From Methylobacter sp. (lineage in GTDB: Bacteria; Pseudomonadota; Gammaproteobacteria; Methylococcales; Methylomonadaceae): a stretch of DNA of 40,898 nucleotides. Position numbers and translations under genes: made by a program. The notes under the pieces were generated by a model. It was not told where the DNA came from. It saw nothing but the letters and a program-made list of their open reading frames with translations, and searched no databases. Where the stretch lies: contig JAUYMY010000041.1 of NCBI GenBank assembly GCA_030699385.1, positions 1 through 40,898 on the forward strand. The letters are read 5' to 3'. Shown one piece after another: positions 26,228-36,588 of this stretch. The number at the start of each line of letters is the position of its first letter. The stretch's first letter is position 1.

Positions 26228-28075
26228 ATGCAAAACCGTTTCCCACTTTGGAAAAATTTATTAGTTCTGATCGTTTTTTTGCTCGGAATTATTTATGCGT
26301 TGCCGAATTTATACGGCGATGATCCTTCTGTTCAAGTGTCGTCGACACGTCCAACTAAACTGGCTCAGGAACAGGCTAATCAAATCGAGTCTGCGATTAA
26401 GACGGCAGGCTTTGCTGTCAAGGACTTTGAGTTTAACGACGGCCTTGTTTTAGCGCGGCTTAATAGTGCTGATGATCAGCTTAAAGTTGCCGATTTGCTC
26501 AGGGATCAATTGGGCGATGATTATAACGTGGCTTTGAATCTGGCGCCGACAACACCGACTTGGCTCAGATCGTTAGGCGCCGAAGCCATGTATTTGGGTC
26601 TGGATTTACGCGGCGGGGTGCATTTTCTGTTGGAAGTCGACATGGATGCGGCTGTTAAACAGGCCGAAGACCGCTACAACGACGATGTGCGGCTGGCGTT
26701 AAGAACTGAAAAAATGCGCTATCAATCCGTGTCTAAAGACAATGGTTTTATTAAAGTCAAGCTCAATTCAGCGGACGATAAACCGGCGTTGTTGACCTTG
26801 TTGGCTAAGGATTTCCGTACATTGGATGTTACTGAGCCCAGCGAGCAGGAACAAGTCTGGCTGAAACTGTCCGAAAAAGAAGTGCGCGACATCAAAAAGT
26901 TTGCCGTCGCACAAAATATGACCACCTTGCGTAACCGTGTCAACGAGTTGGGTGTGGCGGAACCTGTAATTCAACAACAAGGCGAAAACCGTATCGTGGT
27001 TCAGTTGCCGGGTGTGCAAGACACCACGCGTGCCAAGGAAATTTTGGGTACCACTGCGACCTTGGAATACCGTTTGGTTGATACCGAACACGATGTGCAA
27101 AATGCGGTTGAAGGCCATGTGCCTGTTGGTAGCCGTTTGTATTACGACAGAAAAGGCAGTCCTATCCTGTTGGATCGTCGGGTTATCGTTACTGGCGATC
27201 AAATTGTCGATGCCTCGTCTGGCGTGGATCAGGACGGGCGGCCTTCGGTGAACATTTCGTTGAACGGCGTTGGCGCGGCGAAAATGGGTAAACTGACGCA
27301 AGCCAATGTCGGCAAGCCGATGGCGGTGGTGTTTATCGAATATAAGGTTGAAACCAAGTCGGTAAACGGTCAAAAAGTCCGTCACAAACAAAAGGTTGAA
27401 AAAGTCATCAATGTGGCGACCATTCAGGGCGTTTTCAGTCACCGCTTTCAGACTACCGGTTTAGATAGTCCGCAAGAAGCGCGTAATTTGTCGTTGCTGT
27501 TGAGAGCAGGTGCGCTGGCAGCTCCGGTTGATATTGTCGAAGAACGCACGGTCGGGCCAAGTTTGGGCCAGGATAATATCAATAAAGGCATGTTGTCTTT
27601 TATGGTTGGTTTTGCCTTGGTAGCGGTGTTCATGGTGCTGTATTACCGGCTTTGCGGCATCTTTGCCAATATTGCGCTGGTATTTAACGTCTTCATTATT
27701 CTGGCGGTTTTGTCGATGTTACAGGCGACGCTGACCTTGCCGGGTATTGCCGGTATCATCCTGACTGTGGGTATGTCGGTTGATGCTAATGTATTGATTT
27801 TTGAAAGGATTAAAGAAGAAATCAGAAATGGCAATACGCCGCAATCGGCTATCTATGTGGGCTTTGAAAAAGCTTTTGCGACCATTTTGGATTCTAATAT
27901 CACCACGCTGTTAGTCGCGGTCATGTTATTTGGTTTTGGTACCGGTTCGGTCAAAGGTTTTGCGGTGACGCTGATGATCGGTATAGTGTCGTCGATGTTT
28001 ACTGCGATTACCGGCACCCGGATGATTATGAACTGGATATACGGCAACCGCAGGGTTGAGAAATTATCTATTTAG
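26228..28075 (+). CDS. secD: Protein translocase subunit SecD
   Basis: With SecF it forms a proton-driven pump that pulls exported proteins through SecYEG. The protein (615 residues) has an N-terminal transmembrane helix (about 8-27), GLDLRGGVHFLLEVD at 124-138, a large periplasmic domain, and five more transmembrane segments from about residue 455. The last part includes the conserved VGMSVDANVLIFERIKEEIRNG and the EKAFATILDSNITTL motif. Length matches gammaproteobacterial SecD. It lies 40 bp before secF. Confidence 0.97.
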   Translation: MQNRFPLWKNLLVLIVFLLGIIYALPNLYGDDPSVQVSSTRPTKLAQEQANQIESAIKTAGFAVKDFEFNDGLVLARLNSADDQLKVADLLRDQLGDDYNVALNLAPTTPTWLRSLGAEAMYLGLDLRGGVHFLLEVDMDAAVKQAEDRYNDDVRLALRTEKMRYQSVSKDNGFIKVKLNSADDKPALLTLLAKDFRTLDVTEPSEQEQVWLKLSEKEVRDIKKFAVAQNMTTLRNRVNELGVAEPVIQQQGENRIVVQLPGVQDTTRAKEILGTTATLEYRLVDTEHDVQNAVEGHVPVGSRLYYDRKGSPILLDRRVIVTGDQIVDASSGVDQDGRPSVNISLNGVGAAKMGKLTQANVGKPMAVVFIEYKVETKSVNGQKVRHKQKVEKVINVATIQGVFSHRFQTTGLDSPQEARNLSLLLRAGALAAPVDIVEERTVGPSLGQDNINKGMLSFMVGFALVAVFMVLYYRLCGIFANIALVFNVFIILAVLSMLQATLTLPGIAGIILTVGMSVDANVLIFERIKEEIRNGNTPQSAIYVGFEKAFATILDSNITTLLVAVMLFGFGTGSVKGFAVTLMIGIVSSMFTAITGTRMIMNWIYGNRRVEKLSI

Positions 28076-28115
28076 TCCCACTCTCTATTTAGCCGCATTT
28101 TTAGAAGATTAAATC

Positions 28116-29045
28116 ATGAAGATAACAAATATAAACTTTATCGGTAACCGCAACATCGCGCTGATATTTTCCGCCGTGCTGTCGATTATCGCGATAGCAT
28201 CGTTGGCTGTACGCGGATTGGAGATGGGTATTGATTTCACCGGCGGCACCTTGATTGAAGTGGGCTATCAACAGCCTGCCGATTTGACCGAGTTACGCAA
28301 CACCTTGAATACCGAAGGCTTTAGCGATGCCACCGTGCAAAATTTCGGCACCACCAAAGACGTGTTGATACGCTTGAAGCCCCATGAAGGTGTCAGTAGC
28401 GTTGATTTAAGCAATAAGGTGCTTGAGGCGGTTAACAAAACGACTAAAGAACCGGCCATTGTGCATCGCGTTGAATTTGTCGGCCCGCAGGTGGGCGACG
28501 ATTTAGCGGAGGACGGCTTTTTGGCGTTGTTGTATTCGGCGATAGGCATACTGATTTATGTGGCCTGGCGTTTTGAATGGAAATTTTCTGTCGGCGCCAT
28601 CATCGCGACATTTCATGACGTGATCATCACGTTGGGATTATTTTCCGTGTTAGGCCTGGAATTCGACCTGACGGTGTTGGCGGCAATTCTGGCGCTGATC
28701 GGTTATTCTCTAAACGATACTATCGTTATTTATGACCGTATCCGTGAAGATTTTCGGCATTTAAGAAATAAAACGACCGAAGAAATTATGAACAGCGCGA
28801 TTAATGTGACCTTAAGCCGTACCATTATTACCTCGCTGACGGTGTTTTTGGCGCTGGTTTCGTTATTTTTTCTGGGCGGTCAAGTCATTCATAACTTCTC
28901 CATTGCGCTGTTATTTGGCGTGGTTTTTGGCACTTATTCGTCTATTTTTATCGCCAGTCCTGCGGTGCTGCTATTGGGTATTAGCGCCGAAGATTTAATG
29001 GTTCCTCTGAAAGAGGGCGGCGAATTGATGGATGACAGGCCTTAA
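28116..29045 (+). CDS. secF: Protein translocase subunit SecF
   Basis: Partner of SecD (309 residues) with six predicted membrane segments. Conserved motifs are MGIDFTGGTLIEV at 37-49, VGPQVGDDLAEDG before the second segment, and GYSLNDTIVIYDRIRED in the fourth segment. SecD and SecF are separate genes here rather than fused. The gene ends the tgt-yajC-secD-secF group, and 88 bp with a TATAAT follow before ndk. Confidence 0.97.
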   Translation: MKITNINFIGNRNIALIFSAVLSIIAIASLAVRGLEMGIDFTGGTLIEVGYQQPADLTELRNTLNTEGFSDATVQNFGTTKDVLIRLKPHEGVSSVDLSNKVLEAVNKTTKEPAIVHRVEFVGPQVGDDLAEDGFLALLYSAIGILIYVAWRFEWKFSVGAIIATFHDVIITLGLFSVLGLEFDLTVLAAILALIGYSLNDTIVIYDRIREDFRHLRNKTTEEIMNSAINVTLSRTIITSLTVFLALVSLFFLGGQVIHNFSIALLFGVVFGTYSSIFIASPAVLLLGISAEDLMVPLKEGGELMDDRP

Positions 29046-29133
29046 ACGTATCAGGTATTTTTAAAAAACAGCGGTTGATTCAGGTATAATCCGCCGCTTA
29101 CAAACATTTATTCACTCTTGGAGCTTTACAAAA

Positions 29134-29565
29134 ATGGCGATAGAACGCACTTTCTCAATCATTAAACCTGACGCAGTCGCAAAAAATGTCATCGGCGAAA
29201 TTTACAGCCGCTTTGAAAAAAACGATTTAAAAATCGTTGCGGCAAAAATGCTGCATTTGACTAAAGAACAAGCCGAAGGTTTTTACGCAGAGCACAGCGA
29301 ACGCGGCTTCTTTAATGATTTGGTTTCCTTCATGATTTCAGGTCCTGTGATCATGCAAGTGCTGGAAGGCGAAAACGCGGTACTTAAACACCGCGACATC
29401 ATGGGTGCCACTAACCCTAAAGAAGCCGCTGCCGGTACTATCCGCGCCGATTTCGCCAGCAGCATCGACGAAAATGCCGTACACGGTTCCGATGCGGTCG
29501 AAACAGCTCAAAGGGAAATTGCTTATTTTTTCTCGGCTAATGAAATCTGTGCAAGAACCCGTTAA
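29134..29565 (+). CDS. ndk: Nucleoside diphosphate kinase
   Basis: Balances nucleoside triphosphate pools by moving gamma-phosphates through a phospho-histidine. The 143-residue protein has the full family layout: FSIIKPDAV, the Kpn-loop area, and the active-site His in NAVHGSDA. It ends with [16 protein letters not shown] lies about ten bases upstream of ATG 29134. TATAAT at 29085-29090 is a likely -10 box, but no matching -35 is seen. The last 26 bases overlap the chosen rlmN start. Confidence 0.97.
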   Translation: MAIERTFSIIKPDAVAKNVIGEIYSRFEKNDLKIVAAKMLHLTKEQAEGFYAEHSERGFFNDLVSFMISGPVIMQVLEGENAVLKHRDIMGATNPKEAAAGTIRADFASSIDENAVHGSDAVETAQREIAYFFSANEICARTR

Positions 29566-30652
29566 TAGCAAAACCATCAATTTGCTCAATTTCGACAGAA
29601 AAGGCCTCGCTGCCTTTTTTGTCGAGTTAGGCGAAAAGCCTTTTCGGGCGACGCAATTGCTCAAATGGATCTATCAGGAAGAGGTTGAAGACTTCGACCT
29701 GATGACCAATTTGAGCAAGTCTTTACGCGCCTATTTATCGGAACATTGCTATCTGGCAACGCCGGACATTGCGTTGGAAAAAGTCGCCTCCGACGGCACC
29801 TGCAAATGGGTGATGCAAACCGATTGCGGCAATCGCGTAGAAACGGTGTTCATTCCCGAAGAAGGGCGCGGCACACTCTGTGTGTCCTCGCAAATCGGTT
29901 GCGCGTTGGCGTGTACCTTTTGCTCGACTGCCCAGCAAGGCTTTAACCGCAATTTAACCACGGCGGAAATTATCGGCCAGTTAATCGTGGCGCAAAAACG
30001 CTTAGGCTCGGCACAAAAAATCACTAATGTGGTGATGATGGGCATGGGCGAGCCGTTACTGAATTTCGACAACGCCGTTGCCGCGATGAATTTGATGATG
30101 GACGATTTTACGTTTGGCTTGTCCAAACGTCGGGTGACCATCAGCACCTCCGGCGTGGTGCCGGCGATGTATCGGCTCACCGAGGTCTGCGATGTCAGTC
30201 TGGCAGTGTCGTTACATGCGGTGACTGACGAACTGCGCGATGAGCTGGTGCCGATCAATAAAAAATATCCGTTAAAGCTATTAATGGAGGCGTGCCGCGA
30301 TAACGCCAAGATAGCGCCACGGCGCACAGTTACTTTTGAATATGTGATGCTCGATGGCATTAACGATTCAATGCAGGATGCGCGGGGCTTGATCAAGCTG
30401 TTAAAAACCGTCCCGGCAAAAATTAATTTAATACCCTTTAACCCGTTTCCCGGTTCCAGTTACCGCTGTTCCGACAAAGACACGATCAATCGCTTTAAAA
30501 CCGTGTTGAATGATGCTGGCATCGTGACCACGATCAGGAAAACGCGCGGCGAAGATATTGATGCGGCGTGCGGACAGTTGGTCGGGCAAGTCAAAGACAA
30601 AAGCCGGCGGCATTTAAAGATGCAGCAGGCAGAGAGCGAACGTGCCGCGTAA
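29540..30652 (+). CDS. rlmN: Dual-specificity 23S rRNA/tRNA adenine-C2 methyltransferase RlmN
   Basis: Radical SAM enzyme that methylates C2 of A2503 in 23S rRNA and A37 in certain tRNAs. The protein (370 residues) has the 4Fe-4S motif [17 protein letters not shown], and the C-terminal Cys in [10 protein letters not shown] that carries the methyl thioether. ATG 29540 (MKSVQEPV) gives the usual N-terminus before [11 protein letters not shown]. It lies inside the end of ndk, so the genes are coupled; longer starts upstream have no homology support. Its end overlaps pilW. Confidence 0.94.
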   Translation: MKSVQEPVNSKTINLLNFDRKGLAAFFVELGEKPFRATQLLKWIYQEEVEDFDLMTNLSKSLRAYLSEHCYLATPDIALEKVASDGTCKWVMQTDCGNRVETVFIPEEGRGTLCVSSQIGCALACTFCSTAQQGFNRNLTTAEIIGQLIVAQKRLGSAQKITNVVMMGMGEPLLNFDNAVAAMNLMMDDFTFGLSKRRVTISTSGVVPAMYRLTEVCDVSLAVSLHAVTDELRDELVPINKKYPLKLLMEACRDNAKIAPRRTVTFEYVMLDGINDSMQDARGLIKLLKTVPAKINLIPFNPFPGSSYRCSDKDTINRFKTVLNDAGIVTTIRKTRGEDIDAACGQLVGQVKDKSRRHLKMQQAESERAA

Positions 30653-31400
30653 TGCCGCAACACTGATTAATCGTTTGGCGCCGGCTTTGCTGGTTGCCGC
30701 TTTGCTCGGTTGCTCATTTGGCAGTAGTAAAACCGATAATTCCAGCGACATCCATTTACAGCTGGGCGTGCGCTATTTGAGCATGAACAAGCTGGAGTTG
30801 GCGCGGGAAAATTTATTGCTGGCATTGGACAGTAATTCAGGCAATGCCCAGGCGCATAATGCGTTGGCTTTTTTGTATGAAAAATTAGGTCAAAATGACA
30901 AAGCCAAAGATCATTATGAGACGGCGCTGAATTTGATGCCTAATGATCTGAGTGTCAAAAATAACTTTGGTCGTTTCTTGTGCGAACATGATGAGCGCGA
31001 GGCGGGTATGGCGTTATTGTCCCAAGCCAGTTCTAGCCCGTTAAACGACAGGTCGTGGCTGGCTTTAACCAATGCCGGACGTTGTCAGTTGGGTCTGGGG
31101 CAAAAACAATTAGCCGAAAATTATTTCAAACAAGCGCTGCAATATAATAAATCCTATGCGCCGGCTTTAGCGGAAATGCAAAAGATTGCTTATCAAAACG
31201 GCGATTTTTGGGCATCAAAAGGCTATTTGCAACGCTATCTGGGCGTGGCAAATCATAGTGCTGAGACCTTGTTGTTTGCCGCGCAAACTGAGCAGGCCTT
31301 GGGCAATAAAGAGCTGGCACGGGAATATAAAAACTTGTTACTGGAAAAGTTTCCTCTGTCAAACGAAGCGCAAAAAATAAAAGAGCTTAAAGGTCTTTAA
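30642..31400 (+). CDS. pilW: Type IV pilus biogenesis/stability lipoprotein PilW (PilF-like)
   Basis: Outer-membrane lipoprotein needed for multimerisation and membrane insertion of the PilQ secretin. The protein (252 residues) has a signal peptide with lipobox LLGC (Cys24), then about five or six TPR repeats from residue 36 on (e.g. [51 protein letters not shown]). It starts at GTG 30642, overlapping rlmN by 11 bases. The next gene is hisS. In many relatives rodZ and ispG lie between pilW and hisS; neither is present here. Confidence 0.9.
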   Translation: MPRNAATLINRLAPALLVAALLGCSFGSSKTDNSSDIHLQLGVRYLSMNKLELARENLLLALDSNSGNAQAHNALAFLYEKLGQNDKAKDHYETALNLMPNDLSVKNNFGRFLCEHDEREAGMALLSQASSSPLNDRSWLALTNAGRCQLGLGQKQLAENYFKQALQYNKSYAPALAEMQKIAYQNGDFWASKGYLQRYLGVANHSAETLLFAAQTEQALGNKELAREYKNLLLEKFPLSNEAQKIKELKGL

Positions 31401-31423
31401 GCACGACAAAACCTCTATTCAAT

Positions 31424-32716
31424 ATGGCCAATAATATTCAAGCAATTCGCGGGATGCACGATGTGCTGCCCGAACAGACGCCGCTGTGGCAGTTTGCTGA
31501 AACCATTATCCGGGAAGTGCTCGGCGCTTACGGTTACAGCGAAATCCGTTTGCCTATCGTGGAAAAAACCGAGCTGTTCAAGCGCTCCATCGGCGAAGTA
31601 ACCGACATCGTCGAAAAAGAAATGTACACCTTTGATGACCGTAACGGCGACTCTTTGACCTTGCGTCCCGAAGGCACAGCAGGTTGCCTGAGGGCTTGTC
31701 TGGAGCATGGTTTACTGCATAATCAGGTGCATCGCTTGTGGTATTACGGGCCGATGTATCGGCATGAGCGTCCGCAAAAAGGCCGTTATCGCCAGTTTTT
31801 TCAGTTGGGTGTGGAAACCTACGGCATGGCGGGGCCGGACATTGATGCGGAATTGATCCTGATCATGGAACGCTTGTGGAAAAAACTGGGCATCCGCGAC
31901 AAGGTGCGTTTGCAGCTTAATTCCTTGGGCACGATTGCCGAACGTATGGTCTATCGTGACAGTCTGGTCAGTTATTTCCAAGGCCATTTGGAGCAATTGG
32001 ATGAAGACAGTTTGCGCCGCCTGGAAACTAATCCATTGCGCATTTTGGACACCAAAAATCCGGCGATGCGCGAGGTTGTCGCCAATGCGCCGGAACTGAT
32101 GAATTATTTAGGCGATGATAGCCTTGAGCATTTTAATGCCATCACTACAATATTGAATGATCTGGGTATCAGCTACGAGCTTAATTCCCGCTTGGTGCGC
32201 GGCCTGGATTATTACAGCAAGACTGTTTTTGAATGGGTCACCGATGAGCTGGGTTCGCAAGGTACGGTTTGTGCGGGCGGACGTTATGACGGCTTGATTG
32301 AGCAATTGGGTGGCAAACCGAATCATGCGGTCGGCTTTGCGATGGGCATAGAGCGCCTGTTGGCCTTGGTGGAAACGCTGGATGCTGTGCCGTTGAAAAG
32401 TTCAGTCGATGTTTACATGATTCGGGTCGGCGAGATTGCCGAACAACAAGGACTACGCTTTGCCGAAGCTATCAGAAATGACATTCCCGGCTTGAAATTG
32501 CAAGTCAATTGCGGCGGCGGCAGTTTTAAAAGCCAGTTCAAAAAAGCTGACAAAAGCGGTGCCGAATTTGCGCTTATTTTGGGAGACGATGAAGTCAGTC
32601 GCGGCGAAGTCAGCATCAAACCGTTGCGCAATGCCGAACAACCGCAGCAACAACTATCACAGCAGCAGGCGATTGAGTTTTTACAAATAAATGTACAAGG
32701 CCGCCCTAATGGATAA
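31424..32716 (+). CDS. hisS: Histidyl-tRNA synthetase
   Basis: Charges tRNA-His. The 430-residue class II synthetase has the N-terminal [18 protein letters not shown], motif 2 [20 protein letters not shown], the HisA motif [26 protein letters not shown], and motif 3 [10 protein letters not shown]. An anticodon-binding domain forms the last 95 or so residues. The start is ATG 31424. A 227-bp gap with a hairpin follows before yfgM. Confidence 0.97.
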   Translation: MANNIQAIRGMHDVLPEQTPLWQFAETIIREVLGAYGYSEIRLPIVEKTELFKRSIGEVTDIVEKEMYTFDDRNGDSLTLRPEGTAGCLRACLEHGLLHNQVHRLWYYGPMYRHERPQKGRYRQFFQLGVETYGMAGPDIDAELILIMERLWKKLGIRDKVRLQLNSLGTIAERMVYRDSLVSYFQGHLEQLDEDSLRRLETNPLRILDTKNPAMREVVANAPELMNYLGDDSLEHFNAITTILNDLGISYELNSRLVRGLDYYSKTVFEWVTDELGSQGTVCAGGRYDGLIEQLGGKPNHAVGFAMGIERLLALVETLDAVPLKSSVDVYMIRVGEIAEQQGLRFAEAIRNDIPGLKLQVNCGGGSFKSQFKKADKSGAEFALILGDDEVSRGEVSIKPLRNAEQPQQQLSQQQAIEFLQINVQGRPNG

Positions 32717-32734
32717 AATCTATGCATGATGACA

Positions 32735-32755
32735 GGCTGATCGAAATGATCAGCC
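32735..32755. terminator. Perfect 8-bp hairpin after hisS
   Basis: GGCTGATC (32735-32742) and GATCAGCC (32748-32755) pair perfectly around GAAAT, 18 bases past the hisS stop. No T run follows on the plus strand (CAAAAG), so it may be a weak terminator, an RNA stability element or a protein site. It sits inside a 30-codon ORF (32722-32811) that I do not consider a gene. Confidence 0.45.
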
Positions 32756-32943
32756 CAAAAGTCAAAGAGATTGAAGAAAAATTTAGCCGAGGCAATCGGG
32801 GAATTCGATAAGCGAATGGGGGCAAGTAAAATAACAGCCCTATTAAACAGTCTGGCAACACCGATACACAATATTTGAAACACGGCTTTTTGCTTAATCT
32901 AATAGCATTAGCCGCATTTAAACATTAAACAAGAGAACAATAC

Positions 32944-33660
32944 GTGGAAATGTACGATACAGAAGAAGAACAGGTCGAGGCTTTAAAAAGATGGTGGCAG
33001 GAAAACGGAACCTCTGCCATCGTTGGTTTAGTTGTTGGCATAGTCGTTATCCTGGGCTGGAATTATTGGCAGGATCATAAAAAGGAACAGGCAGCGCAGG
33101 CTTCAGCGGCTTATAGTCAATTGCTCAAAGCGCTTGATGACGACTCCAAGGATGGAGGAGGTAGAGCACCAACAGTAGGCGCTTTAGGCGACGCAGGAGC
33201 GGTTGCCGAAGATAAAAAAGACAACATCAACAAGCTGACAGGACATATTCAGGAGCAATTTAAAGGCTCAGAATATGCGACTTACAGCAGTTTAATGCAG
33301 GCCAAATTAAAAACCGAACAAGGCGATTTTGACGGCGCCAAACAGATTTTGAAGGCGATTGCGGCAGAGTCGAATAAGCATTTGAGCAATATCGCCAAGA
33401 TCAGATTAGTGCGTCTGATGCTCGCTACCGGCGAATATGAACAGGGCTTGCAGGTTATTAACGGGGTTGATGCCAAGGCGGCAGCCAGCTATTCGGCCAA
33501 TTATGATGAATTGGTCGGCGATTTGTATGTGGCTCTGGATCGTTTGGACGAGGCGCGCACATCTTATCAAAATGCCTTGAGAAACGGCCAGTCATCACCG
33601 TTGTTGCCGTTTAAGATTGATGACCTGACTGCTCAAGAAAAGCTAGACACGCAAAAATAA
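32944..33660 (+). CDS. yfgM: YfgM family ancillary SecYEG translocon protein
   Basis: A 238-residue inner-membrane protein that works with PpiD near the SecYEG translocon, with its TPR-like domain in the periplasm. It has an N-terminal cytosolic stretch (YDTEEEQVEALKRWWQENG), one transmembrane segment at about 24-41 and a helical repeat domain to the end. A low-complexity insertion (Asp/Gly/Ala, about 62-82) follows the first helices. GTG 32944 is chosen since the family starts MEMYDTEEEQ-like. The stop overlaps the bamB ATG by one base. Confidence 0.9.
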   Translation: MEMYDTEEEQVEALKRWWQENGTSAIVGLVVGIVVILGWNYWQDHKKEQAAQASAAYSQLLKALDDDSKDGGGRAPTVGALGDAGAVAEDKKDNINKLTGHIQEQFKGSEYATYSSLMQAKLKTEQGDFDGAKQILKAIAAESNKHLSNIAKIRLVRLMLATGEYEQGLQVINGVDAKAAASYSANYDELVGDLYVALDRLDEARTSYQNALRNGQSSPLLPFKIDDLTAQEKLDTQK

Positions 33661-34910
33661 TGGGTAATTATTTGATCCGCCTACATCAGGCGCAAGGTGA
33701 AACAACCACGGTTAAGCGTTTTGTGGCCTTTTGTCTTGCCTTTTCTCTCGCGGTTTTATTAACCGGCTGCACCGCTGTCGAAACGATTGGCGAAGGTGTT
33801 TCCGGGATTACCGATTACTTTTTGGGCGGTGAAGACAATGCCGATCCTCCTAGCGTTTTGCTTGAATATACGCCTGAATTCGAGCTGGAAACGGTCTGGA
33901 AAAAATCGGTCGGCGTCGGTGCCGACAAGCAGTCGGTCAGATTGGTTCCGGCTATCGGCAGCGGAAAAATACTGGCGGCGGATCGTGACGGATTAGTGGA
34001 GGCGAGAAGCCCGACCACCGGCGATTTGATCTGGGAAATTGAAACCGACATTGAACTTTCCGCAGGCCCAGGTCTGGGTGAGGGCACTGTCATTTTAGGT
34101 TCCAGCGATGCCAAAGTGGTTGCCTTAAATATTGAAACCGGTGCGGTGCTTTGGACTACGCTGGTTTCCAGTGAAGTGTTGTCAGTGCCGGTTGTCGCCA
34201 ATAATATTGTGGTGGTTCGTACCACTGATGGCGCGGTCACCGCGCTGGATGAAAAAACCGGTGGCAAACGCTGGAGCTATGATCACGATGTGCCCGCGTT
34301 AAGTTTGCGCGGCACCGGTTCACCGTTGATTATTGAAGAAAACGTGGTCGGCGGCTACGATAACGGCAAATTAATCGCCTTGCGCCTTCTGGACGGCAAA
34401 TATGTCTGGGAAACCAGCATTGCCATTCCTAAAGGGCGTTCTGAAGTGGAACGGCTGGTCGATCTTGATGTCGACCCTATCGTGGTTAACGGCGTCATTT
34501 ATGTGGCCAGCTATCAGAGTGGCATGGCCGCCGTGTCGGAAGTGGATGGCGATGTGTTATGGCGTAATGAAACCATTTCATCGCATTCGGGTTTGAGCAG
34601 CGACTACCGCTATCTATACCTGACCGACTCGGTCAGTCATGTCTGGCAGATGGATCAACGCAGCGGCGCGTCCTTGTGGAAACAACAGGATTTGCATCAA
34701 CGGCGCTTGACCGCCCCGGTCGCTTACGAAAATTATGTTGTCGTCGGTGATTTTGAAGGTTATGTACATTGGTTGTCCGGCACCGACGGCAGGCAACTGG
34801 CCCGTGTACAAGTGTCCAGTGACGGCATCGATGCCAAGCCTGTCGTGGTCGATAATGTCGTTTATATTTATGCCAAAGACGGCACACTTGCCGCTTTAAA
34901 AGTCCGATAA
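33660..34910 (+). CDS. bamB: Outer membrane protein assembly factor BamB
   Basis: Lipoprotein of the BAM complex that helps fold beta-barrel proteins into the outer membrane. The protein (416 residues) has a lipobox VLLTGC with Cys37, after an n-region longer than usual (about 20 residues), and then an eight-bladed beta-propeller made of PQQ-like repeats (e.g. VVALNIETGAVLW, VTALDEKTGGKRW, VSEVDGDVLWR). The ATG shares its A with the yfgM stop. The yfgM-bamB-der order is standard in gammaproteobacteria. Confidence 0.94.
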   Translation: MGNYLIRLHQAQGETTTVKRFVAFCLAFSLAVLLTGCTAVETIGEGVSGITDYFLGGEDNADPPSVLLEYTPEFELETVWKKSVGVGADKQSVRLVPAIGSGKILAADRDGLVEARSPTTGDLIWEIETDIELSAGPGLGEGTVILGSSDAKVVALNIETGAVLWTTLVSSEVLSVPVVANNIVVVRTTDGAVTALDEKTGGKRWSYDHDVPALSLRGTGSPLIIEENVVGGYDNGKLIALRLLDGKYVWETSIAIPKGRSEVERLVDLDVDPIVVNGVIYVASYQSGMAAVSEVDGDVLWRNETISSHSGLSSDYRYLYLTDSVSHVWQMDQRSGASLWKQQDLHQRRLTAPVAYENYVVVGDFEGYVHWLSGTDGRQLARVQVSSDGIDAKPVVVDNVVYIYAKDGTLAALKVR

Positions 34911-34914
34911 AAAG

Positions 34915-35095
34915 GATGGCACACGGATGGCACGGATTAGACTGATAATCACCAATTTACAAAGCATTATTCAAGATGCTTTTGTCTTTTAAAAAAGGTG
35001 GAATCCAGGCTATTCAAGTCATTTCAGGCATAGTCCTAAATTGATGTGGTTTTAAAAATCCGTGTAAATCTGTCCAATCCGTGTTCTATTTCTCT
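34915..35095. repeat. Pair of inverted CACGGATT-type repeats between bamB and der
   Basis: CACACGGATGGCACGGATTA (about 34920-34939), continuing to GACTGATAATCACC, lies just after bamB. ATCCGTGTAAATCTGTCCAA followed by TCCGTGTTC (about 35058-35086) lies before der and reads as the same element inverted. About 105 bp of unrelated AT-rich sequence is between them. No gene is seen. Related elements occur at 19638-19676 and 19868-19960. Confidence 0.8.
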
Positions 35096-35109
35096 AATTC
35101 CGAGTTGAT

Positions 35110-36507
35110 ATGTTACCTGTCATCGCCTTAGTAGGCCGCCCCAATGTGGGGAAATCGACCTTATTCAATTATTTAACGCGCAGCCGTGATGCCCTGGTTG
35201 CGGATTTTTCAGGCTTAACCCGAGACCGGCAATATGGCCGGGTCAAACTGGGCAATCGCCCCTGTCTGGTCGTCGACACCGGCGGTATTGCCGATGACGC
35301 CGAAGGCATCGAAAGCTTTGCCAGAAAGCAGGTGCAAGTGGCGCTGGAAGAAGCCGATGTGGTGTTCTTCATGGTCGATGCCCGCGAAGGCCTGAGCGCT
35401 TCCGACAAGGTCATTGCCGATACCCTGAGAAAACTGCAAAAGCCGGTTATTCTGGTCACCAACAAGGTTGACGGCCTGGACGCCAGCACGGCGGCGTCGG
35501 ATTTCTATTCGCTGGCGCTGGGCGAACCGGTGCAGATTGCCGCATCCCACGGCCGTGGCATTCCCGAATTGCTGGAAAAAGTGAACCAACTGCTGCCGCC
35601 GGATCAAGGCGATGTCGAAGAGGCGCATGGCGGCATCGGTATCGCCGTGGTCGGGCGGCCCAATGTCGGCAAATCGACGCTGGTCAACCGCCTGTTGGGC
35701 GAAGAACGGGTTATCGTATTCGATGAGCCGGGCACCACGCGCGACAGCATTTACATTCCCTTCGAGCGCAACGGCAAGCTGTTTACCTTGGTCGATACCG
35801 CCGGTATGCGCAGGCGCTCGAAAATAGCCGAGACCATTGAAAAATTCAGCGTCATCAAGTCCTTGCAGGCGATTGAAAAATCCAATGTTGTGATCTATCT
35901 GATTGACGCACGCGAAGGTATCACCGATCAGGATGCGCATTTGTTAGGTTTGGTGTTGGAGGCCGGACGCGCCCTGATTATCGGGCTGAATAAATGGGAC
36001 GGCATCAGCGCCGACCAGAAAGCTACCATTTACCGGCAATTGGATGTCAAACTGGCCTTTCTTGAATTTGCCGAAAAACACCCGATTTCTGCATTGCACG
36101 GCAGCGGCGTCGGCAAGATGTTCGATGTGGTGCAGCAATTGTACGCGGCGGCGATGCTCGACATGTCCACGCCGGTGTTGACCCGAATTTTAAAAGAGGC
36201 CACCGCCGCGCATCAGCCGCCGATGATCAACTCGCGCCGGGTTAAATTAAAATATGCCCATCAAGGCGGCCGCAATCCGCCTATTGTGGTAATACACGGC
36301 GTACAAACCGACGCACTGCCGGAATCTTACAAACGCTATTTAATGAATTATTACCGCGACAAAATGGGGCTGGTCGGAACGCCGATCCGCTTGGTGTTCA
36401 AGTCAGCGGCCAATCCATTTGAAGGCAAAAAGAACAAGCTGACCGAATGGCAGGTGAAGAAAAAAGAACGCTTGATGCGACGGGTGAAAAGCAAAAAGAG
36501 GGATTGA
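35110..36507 (+). CDS. der: Ribosome biogenesis GTPase Der (EngA)
   Basis: Essential GTPase with two tandem G domains that helps assemble the 50S subunit. The 465-residue protein has P-loops [12 protein letters not shown] (about 8-19) and [12 protein letters not shown] (about 184-195), G3 motifs DTGG and DTAG, and NKVD and NKWD as G4. The C-terminal KH-like domain runs from about residue 355, ending with a basic tail ([15 protein letters not shown]). The normal family length and order confirm it. The repeat pair upstream may separate its transcription from bamB. Confidence 0.97.
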   Translation: MLPVIALVGRPNVGKSTLFNYLTRSRDALVADFSGLTRDRQYGRVKLGNRPCLVVDTGGIADDAEGIESFARKQVQVALEEADVVFFMVDAREGLSASDKVIADTLRKLQKPVILVTNKVDGLDASTAASDFYSLALGEPVQIAASHGRGIPELLEKVNQLLPPDQGDVEEAHGGIGIAVVGRPNVGKSTLVNRLLGEERVIVFDEPGTTRDSIYIPFERNGKLFTLVDTAGMRRRSKIAETIEKFSVIKSLQAIEKSNVVIYLIDAREGITDQDAHLLGLVLEAGRALIIGLNKWDGISADQKATIYRQLDVKLAFLEFAEKHPISALHGSGVGKMFDVVQQLYAAAMLDMSTPVLTRILKEATAAHQPPMINSRRVKLKYAHQGGRNPPIVVIHGVQTDALPESYKRYLMNYYRDKMGLVGTPIRLVFKSAANPFEGKKNKLTEWQVKKKERLMRRVKSKKRD

Positions 36508-36588
36508 AAGGTGCAAGGTACAGGGATTTGGCTTCGCTGAAACTGACGTTTGTTATTAGATCAACATTAACATTAACAGGAAAAAATT

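Noticed and set aside
26768..27442. 224-codon antisense ORF inside secD
   Set aside because: The secD frame is conserved throughout; the antisense product has no recognisable features or ribosome site.
29405..30652. Longer rlmN start inside ndk
   Set aside because: It would overlap ndk by about 160 bases, and the extra residues do not resemble an RlmN N-terminus; ATG 29540 fits better.
32722..32811. 30-codon ORF after hisS
   Set aside because: It contains a perfect hairpin, has no ribosome site and no recognisable product; better explained as a structured intergenic region.
35215..35940. 241-codon antisense ORF inside der
   Set aside because: It is complementary to the conserved GTPase domains, with composition typical of a shadow frame.
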